Part shown: positions 49,311-59,632 of the stretch, in pieces
Position numbering within the stretch: the first letter of the stretch is position 1
Layout: every line of letters starts with the position of its first letter
From: Cyclina sinensis
Taxonomy: Eukaryota; Mollusca; Bivalvia; Venerida; Veneridae
Direction of reading: 5' to 3'
DNA: 64,000 bases
Assembly: GCA_012932295.1 (NCBI GenBank)
Contig: JAAONU010000001.1
Span: forward strand, 4,797,104 to 4,861,103
Position numbers and translations under genes: made by a program
Notes under the pieces: generated by a model
The model's input: only the letters and a program-made list of their open reading frames with translations
Told to the model about the DNA's origin: nothing
Databases searched by the model: none

Positions 49311-49788
49311 AGACAGCTATTTCACCTGTCGAATCTCCAGAGACTTCCAAGAAGCCAAGCTCTTCTCTTCGTTATAACAGTTTATCTTCTGTATCAGATT
49401 GTTTGCGAATTCTGAAATGCATTATATCTATACGTCGAGGACTTCATATAGGAACAGACAAGGGCTTCTCTGTTTTTTTAATATAAAAGTAAGACACTCA
49501 TGCCCACAGATGTCACTTTCTGTAAGCGCCATGAAGTGGACGTGTTTTTCTGGAGTGCTTAAATAAATATTTTTATCTTTCCTTTACAGGGTCAAAACCA
49601 CAGAAGTCCCAGATATTGATGGTTTGGAGAAAAATAAACCCTTTGACACGAGGATAACGCTGACTTCAGTTGTATAACTAACAAAGCAAAGGGCGTATAA
49701 GCAAACACATGCTAAGACTGTCATATGCATCTCGACTCGAACATTTTACAAAGAAAAGATAAACGAACATTTAGAATCTTTAACTAAA
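49311..49788. other. 5' flank of METTL27-B
   Basis: No gene. Homology with the METTL27-A flank starts around GAGGATAACGCTGACTT (about 49650) and runs to the ATG. A TATA-like GTATAAG lies at 49695-49701, with a weaker GTATAACT at about 49671. Confidence 0.5.
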
Positions 49789-52777
49789 ATGGCATTGGAA
49801 TCTTTGAAACAATTAGAAGGGACTCTCAATCAGGACGATGTCGTGGCATATAAAACGAATCACGAAGTTTTCAAGGGTCTGTTGAGCAGAAATGAAATCG
49901 TAAAATATTATGACAAGTGGGCGGAAACTGGCGAGTATGATACGGTAAGAAGAAATAAATATCACAGTTGGTGCTGATATATACATGAAAATATCCTGGA
50001 AAATTTAAAGAATATATCATCCTTTACGTAAAAGGAAACATTTCCGAACATAAGTATTTGTACTGCGAGAAGGTTTCAAAAGTCTGTTTTCAAACTCCGC
50101 TTTATGCCTAAGCACCAAGCACCTAAATATATGTAAAATTAAAGTCCGGCTGTTGTATTCCGATTAAAAGAAGATAATAACATAGATCTTAATAGAAAAT
50201 GTTATACTTTTCAATTACTGATTATTTGTTTCAATCGTTATTGGCAGTGGTCACTTACAATTATTTGGGTTAGTCGTCGATTAGAAACATCGTTTAAAAA
50301 CACCCATGTCATCAAAATCCAACGTTTATACGTTATTGACTTATTTGAACAAGATACATAACACTATAATGTGGTCACTAGTTTCCGACAGCTGCAGCAT
50401 AAATCGATCAGTTATCTATTTTTATGATATTGTTTTTTTTTTCATCAAATTAAAGCTTTGCTTTATGACTTATATACATTTATTATTTTTTTATTCTTAA
50501 TTATTCTAAATCAATTTGTTTACTTCAAAATCTGTAAACTATAATTAGGTGACGAATTTAATTCTGAACTTTTATAAGTTAAGATATTTTTCCGATCAGC
50601 ACAGCAAAAACAATTATGAAGCAAATGGTATAAATACTCAAATGGATAGAGTTTTGCCAGTGTATTATTATTTCATTATAATTTTCCAGCACTTGAATCC
50701 CGATCGCTACACAGGCCCCGAATGTGCTGCACGTGCGTTAGCTAAAAACTTCTCAGCCGAAGAAAGACCCACAGCGCGAATCCTGGATGTTGCTGCAGGT
50801 ACCGGTAGACTAGGTGCAGAGGTAGTGTAAACAGTTTACACTTCTGAAATCCTAGGCTCCTGCAAGTTGTGTTAATGTGCTGACGCACTGCCGTAATTAT
50901 ATCTGTTTCAGTTATTGCTGGAATCTATCATTACGCATAATATATGCTGTTTTAAATGCTATTTCTACAATTTAAATATCGATGCTTTTAATAGAATATC
51001 AGCAATGCGTCTCTGATTCATGTAAATTAGCCTTGAAAATATGTGAATTACATGTCCATTGTGCATTTTCTTTGTCCTATCAGATTTAAATTATCTTACA
51101 CTGCAGGTACCTGTCCTTTCTAAAATATGTATTTTAGATGATGGTCTTATGAAACGTTTATATACGGTATACACTGTCCTTCGTCTCAGGCCAGGTAGTG
51201 TTATGAAAAAATATATTGTTTTGGAAATAACTGGGCACAGCCAGTTAAAACATCTTTAGCTTCACGATAAGACTATTTTATAAGAGAGGGATAAAATTGA
51301 TTTTGACTGACAATAAATTAGATAGTTTGTTTGATAACCCAAAGTAAAACTAGAGATTCTGACACGTGCATGAAATTTAATATTTAACGTTAATTATATA
51401 GACTAATGAAATATTTCTATAAATATTTAAATATTTTTGATGAAAAAGGGTATTGAGAAATGAGTTTACACACAAAAAAGACATTCTGTGTCACCATCGT
51501 CGAAATTTGAAGGTCAGTTGACAAATGAAAACTTTTCCTAAGGTCGCGAATTTCAAGGACAAGTGAGATCAAAAGTGTCATAGCAGATATATCGCTAAAT
51601 ATATCAAATGAAAAAAAATGAAAGTAATCGGATTTCTTCTCATTATATGAATGTATAAAGAAGTTTTCATTCTCTGTTAATATTGCAGTTGCAAATTAAA
51701 AGCTAAAATTAAAATATTATGCATGTTGAAGAAACTATTGCTCTCTTGCTAAACAAACATTAGTAAATCAGTCTATTTATATATTGACCTGTGTACTTGT
51801 TTCAGCTCTACACTCTTGGATTTCACAACATAGATGCCTTAGACCCCTCCGAGGGAATGCTTAATAAAGCCAAAGAGCGACATATCTACACAAATTTCAT
51901 CAATGATTTTATTGGTCTAGAAAATCCAGTACCCGTCAATGACGGTAAGCCTGATCATACCTTTCCTTAAGACAATACAAAAGGCAACACTACTCTCTTA
52001 TTAGGTATTTACTAAACATGTCATGGATAAGTTTCATAGTTGCCCACTTCTTGTGTGACTGCCCAAACAACAACATCTCTTTGTCATCGCAGTAAAAAGG
52101 AATTCATGAAAATCAAACTTGCCAAAACAAATTTAAACTGTATTTAAAGGCACATCTAAACACCAGTGTATGATACGTCTTAAGCCAATTTTTGTTTTTG
52201 TCACTTATTTTGCAAGACATTACGTATTCCTGGAAATTTGAGGCAAAGGCAGTTTTCATCATTTTTATGTTCTATTTCACAGCTACATATGATGGTCTTG
52301 CAGTATCGGGAGGTTTCGGTGAGGGTCATATACCAGTTTCCGCACTGTTAGAAATGATACGTATAGTACGTGTAGGTAAGAATGAGTTATTTTGTCACTC
52401 AATAATATAAGCCATAAAATGCAAAGAAAGTGCTTATTAAAAAAGCAAATGTATATTCCTGTCTACAAGCATATTTTAAAATATATCAGAATAATATCTG
52501 AAAACTGCAATAATCCATTTTTTCGTTCTTTATATTGTAATATGTACCTCTATATATTTGTCTTTATATTTATGTAATTTTAAAATCTTTTCTAGGTGGC
52601 ATCATCTGCATTGCAGTTCGAGAGGAATATCTGGAATACGCATCTGAGTACAAGGACACTCTTGAACCTTACATGAGAAAACTTGAGAGAGACGGAAAAT
52701 GGAAAATGATCTCCAGAGAAATCATTTCGAACTACGCTTTTGGAAAATCTGGAATTATCTTTCAGTTTCTTATCTAA
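49789..52777 (+). CDS. METTL27: METTL27/WBSCR27-like class I methyltransferase, copy B (5 exons, 233 aa)
   Basis: Exons 49789-49944, 50690-50821, 51806-51944, 52283-52375 and 52596-52777 have GT-AG borders at exactly the positions of copy A and sum to 702 nt (233 aa plus TAA). Motif I, ILDVAAGTGRLG, motif II, 'IDALDPSEGML', and the 'YDGLAVSGGFGEGHIP' region are intact. The post-motif turn reads IRIVRVGG where copy A has IRIVHPGG; the proline-glycine turn is usual in the family, so copy B may be altered there. Predicted role is a SAM-dependent methyltransferase of unknown substrate, soluble. Divergence from A is about 13% (exon 1) and 17% (exon 2) but near zero in exon 3. The gene is followed by a lone DCXR exon and then by the full DCXR-C. 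Confidence 0.88.
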
Positions 52778-53279
52778 CGATAGTGCAGTATGATTTTTTG
52801 ATCAATGCATAATTTTGGTTTGGAATACAGCCTTCTACCTAAAAGACCTCTTTTTGTCTACAGACAATTGTTCTATTGTTGCTGTATATTGAAAACATTT
52901 TTAGGTGTTTGGATTTTCTGCATAATGATTGGTGGGTTGATTTGTGTCGTATCTACTACTTAATAATACTTTCAGTTACAAAATAGGAAATGTTTTAATA
53001 TGTTTTACTGAATTATACTTTGTTACAAAATGGGAAATAACAATGCTTAAAAATGTGAAATCACGAAACACACAATTTTGCTTTTTTTCCCAAGTTTCAT
53101 TATTATTTGGTTGCAAGAAACATAAACAGGCATCTAATGTTATTGTTATCTCGACATTGAACGAATATACTTGAAGTTTCTTAAGCAAACTCTTGGGTAA
53201 AACAACAAACATGTAGCAGCGCAGTTATTGCTTTGTTATCAAAATAAGAATATTCCTAATTCAGCAGTGTACAAACTAA
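52778..53279. other. 3' flank of METTL27-B, homologous to that of copy A
   Basis: Matches 20173-20690 with moderate divergence. No exon seen. Confidence 0.5.
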
Positions 53280-53575
53280 TAATGGCCAAGCGACCAAATA
53301 ATTCATTGCTGAATAGCTGGTTGTGTAATGTAAGAAATCTATTGTGAAATTGGATTTTTTTTCATGTGGAATCATGTAAGAGTATCTGAAACAAATGTGT
53401 ATCCAGTAGTTCAAAGTATTCAAGATCAGTACTTGCAACAAGAGTTTTCTGAACTAGATTTGTCTTCTAAATATAATTATTATAAGAAAGTTATTGTAAC
53501 CAATACACACCTAAAAATACGCATTTTGAGGTTCCAAACTGATAAGTGGATACCATACCAAAAATATTGAAAGAT
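53280..53575 (+). mobile_element. LINE C-terminal remnant, duplicate of the one at 20.7 kb
   Basis: Contains 'NSLLNSW' and 'QDQYLQQEFSELDLSSKYNYYKK', aligned with the remnant after METTL27-A. The 3' part (ALARFRC..SH) seen in copy A is not recognisable here. The shared insertion shows the two modules descend from one ancestor that already carried the LINE. Confidence 0.6.
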
Positions 53576-54600
53576 GCAAAAAAAGTGTAGAAAGTATTAT
53601 GTAAGAAAACCTGCCTTTATATTTCATTATTTTGGTCTGTGCAAAATGTATGCAGTGGCCATAGATACGAATATACATTATTGTATTTAAATACTTTTCA
53701 TGGTATACATAATCTGAAAAGTTGAATACCGGTATGTAGCCAGCTTTTTTACGCTTTGTTAAAATTCATGTATTGAGACTTTCTTCGTCTTTGTCTCATT
53801 TTGTCAGATCTTCCTGTTCGGTCTCTTGCATAGGTGTCAACTGCTTCGTTAACCCATTGTATATTTTCATAAACAAGTTAAGTCTAAAACATACGGTTGC
53901 TTTCAACTGGAATTGAAACTGAGGAGCTCCATTCAAACAGAATATTTTCAGTTTTTTTACATGACAGTAGTTGATCGAGGCAGCTGCACTGATTAAAGGC
54001 ATTAAAACTGTTAAGGACAGCAGGCAATTTATCTAAAGATATTCTTTTACCCCATCGGTAACTCATTCAGGGGACGGAAGCCTTGATTGTTTGCGACTTT
54101 GTGCGTTACGATTTACTTTCCATTAATTTTCTTAAACGGGTTTGCAAGAAACTCAGCAACACTCCTAAACATGTTTTAATTTGCTTTGCAATTGTAATAG
54201 TGATATGAAATGAAAGTATAAGTATGAAAAAGTTTTCAAAAATGAAATAGCTGAGATAAATGTGCTGCTTCTTATTTTAACTTTTTCAAATATGATAATT
54301 GGCAGATATTTTATATGAAAACATAATGCAAGAGTCGTATACTCCTGTCCCATTGAAATATTACTTTCAAAGAATATTTTACTGTGGTTTTACTTAAATT
54401 TCTCTTTCCAGAAAAGTTCATTCTTTACAATTTAGTGAGTTAAGAGATTTAAGCTTCTTACCCCCGTACTTTCTGTAAATCAATGATAATTCTTCCAAAA
54501 AATATATTTTCCAACATCAGTCAAGCAAAAACTTTTAAAGCATTGTTACAACTATTTTTCATTATTTCTTTCGCTGATAACTCCGAATACCTTGGAATTG
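53576..54600. other. intergenic DNA homologous to 21.9-22.5 kb
   Basis: No gene. 'GGTTGCTTTCAACTGGAAT.GAAACTGA.GAGCT' (about 53895) and 'GCTTCTTACCCCCGTACTTTCTGTA' (about 54453) match the region upstream of DCXR-A. Confidence 0.55.
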
Positions 54601-54915
54601 CACAAAAGATTACAGAGCGAAAAGAAAGAGAAAGAAATAAGGAAATAAGTAAAAAAAGAAAAAAACAAAAACAGAAAGAAAGTGAAACATAAGACAAAAA
54701 AGAAGGCTGAAGAAATAAAGTAAGAAAAATGACATGAAAAAGAAAAAAGAAAAGCAGAGAGAAAAGATGAAGAAAAAAGAAATACATGTACTAGAAGAAA
54801 TAAAAAACAGAAAGAAAAAAGAACGAAAAATGAAAAATCGAAAGAAATAAAGTAAAATGAAAGAAAGAAAGAAAGACAGGAAAGAATGAAAGAAAGAAAG
54901 ACAACTGAGACAGAA
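54601..54915. repeat. GAAA-rich polypurine tract upstream of DCXR-B
   Basis: About 300 bases almost entirely A and G on the + strand, ending about 200 bases before the exon 1 relic. It is the counterpart of 22557-22855 and 59160-59335. Confidence 0.8.
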
Positions 54916-55115
54916 GAAAGAAAGACAGAAACAACAAAATAATCAAACGATCATTGCAGCCCGAATAATTTGGGCAAGTTCATTTTCTTGCTATCAAATA
55001 AATAGCAATCTTAATGTGTCAACATTATATAAGGTCGATAGTGTGTTAACTGCAATTTATCAACAGTTTTACCATGCATTCTTCCGTGTACATCACTGTA
55101 TTGACAAAAAACAAA

Positions 55116-55167
55116 ATGGATTCTTACTTCTCTGAAAAGAAAATTATAGTCACAAGCGCAAGAAGGG
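55116..55167 (+). pseudogene. DCXR: DCXR-B: lone first exon
   Basis: The 52-base exon encodes MDSYFSEKKIIVTSARR followed by a GT donor. The nucleotide-binding glycines are damaged (TGAGR in the other copies reads TSARR here). No exon 2 follows; the sequence diverges after about 55440. It is the remnant of a third DCXR copy between the METTL27-B gene and the intact DCXR-C. Confidence 0.75.
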
Positions 55168-56080
55168 GTAAATGCACATGCTTTCAAAGTCTCGGCGGTT
55201 TCACAACTAGTAGATTCACTTTGCCTTAATACTGACAGTTTGTGGCATTGGATTCTAAATGCGATTTCTAAATATTACGTACGTTTTAGTGTTCTGAATA
55301 AAGAAACCAAGATGAAACTTATACCTGACGTTTGTTTTCATCAAGTGCAAATACTTTTAATTACACCTCTTTTTATCCATTCTTGTAAGCATGTATTAAC
55401 GACTATTTCTTATGTTTTTGTTTTTTATTTTACTGCACCATTGGGCAAACGCTAACACGGAAGCGATTGAAGTGGTCTAATCTTTCGTAGACGGAAGACC
55501 GAGGCCCCATGTATCAGTACCATACATTGAGCATGGGAAAGAACCAGGAGTGTCGCTTGAATTGAATACTTTCTGTATCTTGTACTATCCCTCAAAATTT
55601 AAAATAACTAATCTATGCAGAGGTGTCGGTCATAAGGGTAACCGGTACTGACTATAAAAAAATCAAATAGACGCTTACATTGATACGCTAACTTAAGGAC
55701 AGAATAGAGGAAACCAATTTTGTCGAAAACTCTTGTTGCTACTGTTTTCATCGAATGAACTGTCAGAATCTTAATGTTTCAAGTATACTTTTTGATAATA
55801 GGTTCGACTGGACATATATATTAGTATTTTGTACGTTTAGTATCATAGAAAGCTTTCAGACACCATGTAGAGTTGCTGTCTAAGTAGAGACCAATTTCCA
55901 TGAATACCTGAGGCAAAAGTGTTGTTAACGTTTAGGAAAACATGCCTTATACTTTATATTTGTTATTGTGTTGGTAGTTAAGTAAATGATTATAATACTC
56001 GAACAGTTTTAAAAAATCTTCCCCCATTTACTTATGTTAGAACACAGGCCTTTTTTCCAAATACTTAAAACCAAAGATGC
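55168..56080. other. junction region between DCXR-B and the repeat element
   Basis: 55740-55880 matches 21560-21710, so a new copy of the pre-DCXR intergenic DNA begins about here. No gene was recognised. Confidence 0.45.
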
Positions 56081-56330
56081 GTTTTTAGCTCACCTGAGCA
56101 TGCTCATGTGAGCTTTAAGGATCCTTGATTGTCCGGCGTCCGTCCGTCCGTCCGTCGTCCACAATTCATTCAAACGACATCTCCTCTGAAACCACTGGGC
56201 AAAATTTAATGAAACTTGCCTAGAATGTTCCTTGCATGAAGCTCTACCAAGTTTGTTCAAATGGTTCCGGTTCATTGCATTTCTGGGTCCCAGGAGCTAA
56301 AAACAGATTTTACAAGTTGGATCTTTAAAA

Positions 56331-57320
56331 ATCTTCTTGTCAGAAACCACAATGCCTGGAGCTTTGATATTTGGTATAAAGCATCATCTAGTGGATCTCT
56401 ACCAAGTTTGTTCAAATTATGATCCTGGGGTCAAAAATGGCCCCGCCCCAGGGGTAACTTGTTTTACATAGAGTTATATAGGAAAAACTTTAAAAATCTT
56501 CTTGTCAGAAACCGTAAGGCATAGAGCTAAGATATTTGGTATAAAGCATCATCTAGTTGACCTCTACCAAGTTTGTTCAAATCATGGCCTCTGGGTCAAA
56601 AATGGCCCCGCCCCAGGGATAACTTGTTTTACATAGAGTTATATAGGAAAAACTTTAAAAATCTTCTTGTCAGAAACTGTAAGGCATAGAGCTTAGATAT
56701 TTGGTATAAAATATCATCTAATGGACCTCTACCAAGTTTGTTCAAATCATGGCCTCTGGGTCAAAAATGGCCCCGCCCCAGGGGTAACTTGTTTTACATA
56801 GAGTTATATAGGAAAAACTTTAAAAATCTTCTTGTCAGAAACTGTAAGGCATAGAGCTTAGATATTTGGTATAAAGCATCATCTAGTGGACCTCTACCAA
56901 GTTTGTTCAAATCATGGCCTCTGGGTCAAAAATGGCCCCGCCCCAGGGGTAACTTGTTTTACATAGAGTTATATAGGAAAAACTTTAAAAATCTTCTTGT
57001 CAGAAACCGAAAGGAATAGAGCTTAGATATTTGGTATGTAGCATTGTCTAGTGGACTTCTACCAAGTTTGTTCAAATTATACCTCTGGGGTCAAATTTTG
57101 TCCCACCCTGGGGTCATTGGTTTTACATAGGCTTATATAGGAAAATCTTAAAAAATCTTCTTGTCTGAAACCACAAGGCCCTGAGCCTTAAGATTTGGTA
57201 TGTAGCATTGTCTAGTGGACCTCTACCAAGTTTGTTCCAATTATACCCCTGGGGTCAAATTTGGCCCCAACCCGGGGTCATTGGTTTTACATAGGCTTAT
57301 AGAGTGAAAACTTTGAAAAT
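56331..57320. repeat. tandem array, 165 bp x 6
   Basis: ATCTTCTTGTCAGAAAC recurs at 56331, 56496, 56661, 56826, 56991, 57155 and 57319, i.e. every 165 bases with almost no length drift. The central units (56496-56990) are nearly identical, the outer ones more diverged, as expected if the array grows from the middle. Confidence 0.95.
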
Positions 57321-57349
57321 CTTCTTGTAGAAGGAGAAGTAACATTTTC

Positions 57350-58740
57350 AGTCCAAATAATCTGGAAATTTGTCAGACAGGTTGTTTCTATGATTTCTAG
57401 CTCAAGTTCGAATATGTGTCATCTGGGTTCAAAAACTAGGTCACAGAGCCCAAAAATAGAAAAACCTTGTTAACACTCTAGAGGTTACATTTTCAGTCCA
57501 AATATCCTGGAAATTAGTCAAAAAGGTTGTTTTGATGATTTTTAGCTCAAGTTCAAAATTGGGTCATCTAGGGTCAAAAACTATGTCACAGAGCCCAAAT
57601 ATGGAAAAACCTTGTTAACACTCTAGAGGTAACATTTTCAGTCCAAATATCCTGGAAATTTGTCAGAAAGGTTGTTTCAATGATTTCTAGGTTAAATTTG
57701 AATATGTGTCATCTGAAATCAAAAACTAGGTCACAGAGCCCAAAAATAGAAAAAAAACTTGTTAACACTCTAGAAGCTACTTTTCAGTCCAAATATTCTC
57801 GAAATTTGTTAGAAAAAATGTTTTAATGATTTCTAGCTCAGATTCGAACAAAGGTCATCTGGGGTCAAAAACTAAGTCACAGACCCCAAATATGGAAAAA
57901 GGGTGTTTACACGCATTGAGTTAACATTTTCAGTTCAAATAACCTTGAAATTTGTCAGAAAGATTGTTTTAATGATTTCTAGCTCAGTTTTGAATATGGG
58001 TTATGTGGGGTCAAAAACTAGGACACAGGGCCAAAAAGTAGAAAATCCTTGTTAATGCTCTAGAGGTTACATTTTCAGTCCAAATGTCCTTGAAATTTGT
58101 CAGAAAGGTTGTTTCAATGTTTTCTAGCCCAGATTAGGATATGGGTCATCTGGGATCAAAAACAAGGTCACAGAGCCCTAAAATGTAAAAACCATTTTAA
58201 CACTCCAGAGGTTACATTTTCAGTCCAAATATCCTGGAAATTTGTCAGACAGGTTGTTTTGATGATTTCTAGCTCAAGTACTAATATGGGTCATCTTTGG
58301 TCAAAAACTAGGTCACAGAGACCAAATATGGAAAAACCTTGTTAACAATCTAGAGTTAAGATTTTAATTCCAAATAACCTGAAAATTTGTCAGAAAAGTT
58401 GCTTCTATGATTTCCAGCTCAACTTTGAATATGGGTCATCTGGATTAAAAAACTAGGTCACAGAGCCTAAATATCGAAAAACTTTGTAAACACTCTAGAG
58501 GCTACATTTTCAGTCCAAATGTCCTGGAAATTTGTCAGAAAGGTTGTTTTGATGGTTTCTAGCTCAGGTTTGGATATGGATCATCTGGGGTCAAAAACTA
58601 GGTCACAGAGCCCAAATATGGAAAAACCTTGTTAACACTCTAGAGGCTACGCTTTCAGTTCAAATAACCTTGAAATTTGTCAGAAAGATTGTTTCAATAA
58701 TTTCTAGGCCAAGTTTGAATATGGGTCATCTGGGGTCAAT
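57350..58740. repeat. tandem array, 145 bp x about 9.5
   Basis: 'CTGGAAATTTGTCAGAAAGG' recurs at 57362, 57507, 57652, 57798, 57944, 58089, 58234, 58379, 58524 and 58669, a spacing of 145-146 bases. Each unit also has 'GGGTCATCTGGGGTCAAAAA' and 'CTTGTTAACACTCTAGAGG'. Units are more diverged than those of the 165 bp array. Confidence 0.95.
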
Positions 58741-58817
58741 TAACCAGGTCCATAGCAACTTTGTTAAACGCAGTCATATTCAGGTGAGCGATATAGGGCC
58801 ATCATGGTCCTCTTGTT

Positions 58818-59159
58818 TTCGTATCTTACCACAGAAAGGAAGCTGGCATCATGACTGACAAATTTTGCAGATATAGCATGGCTGGGTATACCTGCATGGC
58901 GTATCTGGAAATATACACAGTGGAAAAACAAAATGTCGTTCACTGTGATATAAATATGATTTATAATAACTTAACACCTGAAAAAGTATGGACCGCAGAC
59001 ATATATTAAGTATGTTTTTCTGATTATAGACACATTTTGTGCATATGTAGCCTGTTTTACAGGGACTACAATCTTGATTGTTTCTTGCATAGATGCACAT
59101 TCAGGGTAGGGCAGTAGACTGTAGGCATTTCGATTTACTTCCCTTAAGATACACTTTAA
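58818..59159. other. intergenic DNA upstream of DCXR-C, homologous to about 21.84 kb
   Basis: 'ACACATTTTGTGCATATGTAGCCTG' (about 59028) matches the region at 21840. No gene seen. Confidence 0.5.
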
Positions 59160-59335
59160 ACGAAACTACAAAAAAGAAAAGAAGAAATAAATGAAAGAAA
59201 GAAAAACAAAAAAAAGAAACAAAAAATAAAGGGACCAGAAAGACAGACAGAAAGTCAAAATGAAAGAATAGAAAGAATGAAAAACAAAGAACAAAAAAAG
59301 ATATAAACAAAGAAAAAAGAAAGAAAATAAAATGG
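59160..59335. repeat. GAAA-rich polypurine tract upstream of DCXR-C
   Basis: About 175 bases of A and G (GAAA, AAAGAAA units) ending about 300 bases before the start codon. It is shorter than the tracts before copies A and B. The F/S/L-rich minus-strand frame over it is an artefact. Confidence 0.8.
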
Positions 59336-59632
59336 AACGAATTCGTTTTCAACTTAACAAGTTAGTTTTGATATAGAACTGTCAATAACCTTTCTGTTAT
59401 GGTGCTAACCAGTTGAGAAATTGACCACTGAAACCAATAAAGGCAAATAAACACACAATATATCCAGTCCAAATACCCAAGTTCATTTTCTTTTTATCAA
59501 GTAAGTTGTAATCTATCTGTGTCAAGATTACTCAAGGTCAGTAATATGTCAGCCTTAAACATTGTATCAAGGGTTCTACCTAGCGGAAACGTTCGTTTGT
59601 GTGCATCACTGTAACGACAAAAAGACAACAAA

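Larger units (their letters stand above)
56082..58817. mobile_element. 2.7 kb repeat element with inverted ends and two tandem arrays
   Basis: The left end AGCTCACCTGA (56087-56097) is the inverted complement of the right end TCAGGTGAGCG (58780-58790) at 10 of 11 bases. The left end also has its own small hairpin (GAGCATGCTC). The inside is almost wholly a 165 bp array followed by a 145 bp array. No coding frame is supported. I recall similar 'AGCTCACCTGAGC ... GGCCATCATGGTCCTCTTGTT' ends as dispersed repeats in molluscs; this is recollection, not a search. It is probably a non-autonomous DNA element. Confidence 0.65.

Noticed and set aside
58097..58858. Frames of 60-80 codons within the 145 bp array
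   Set aside because: They are translations of tandem repeat units and show no domain.
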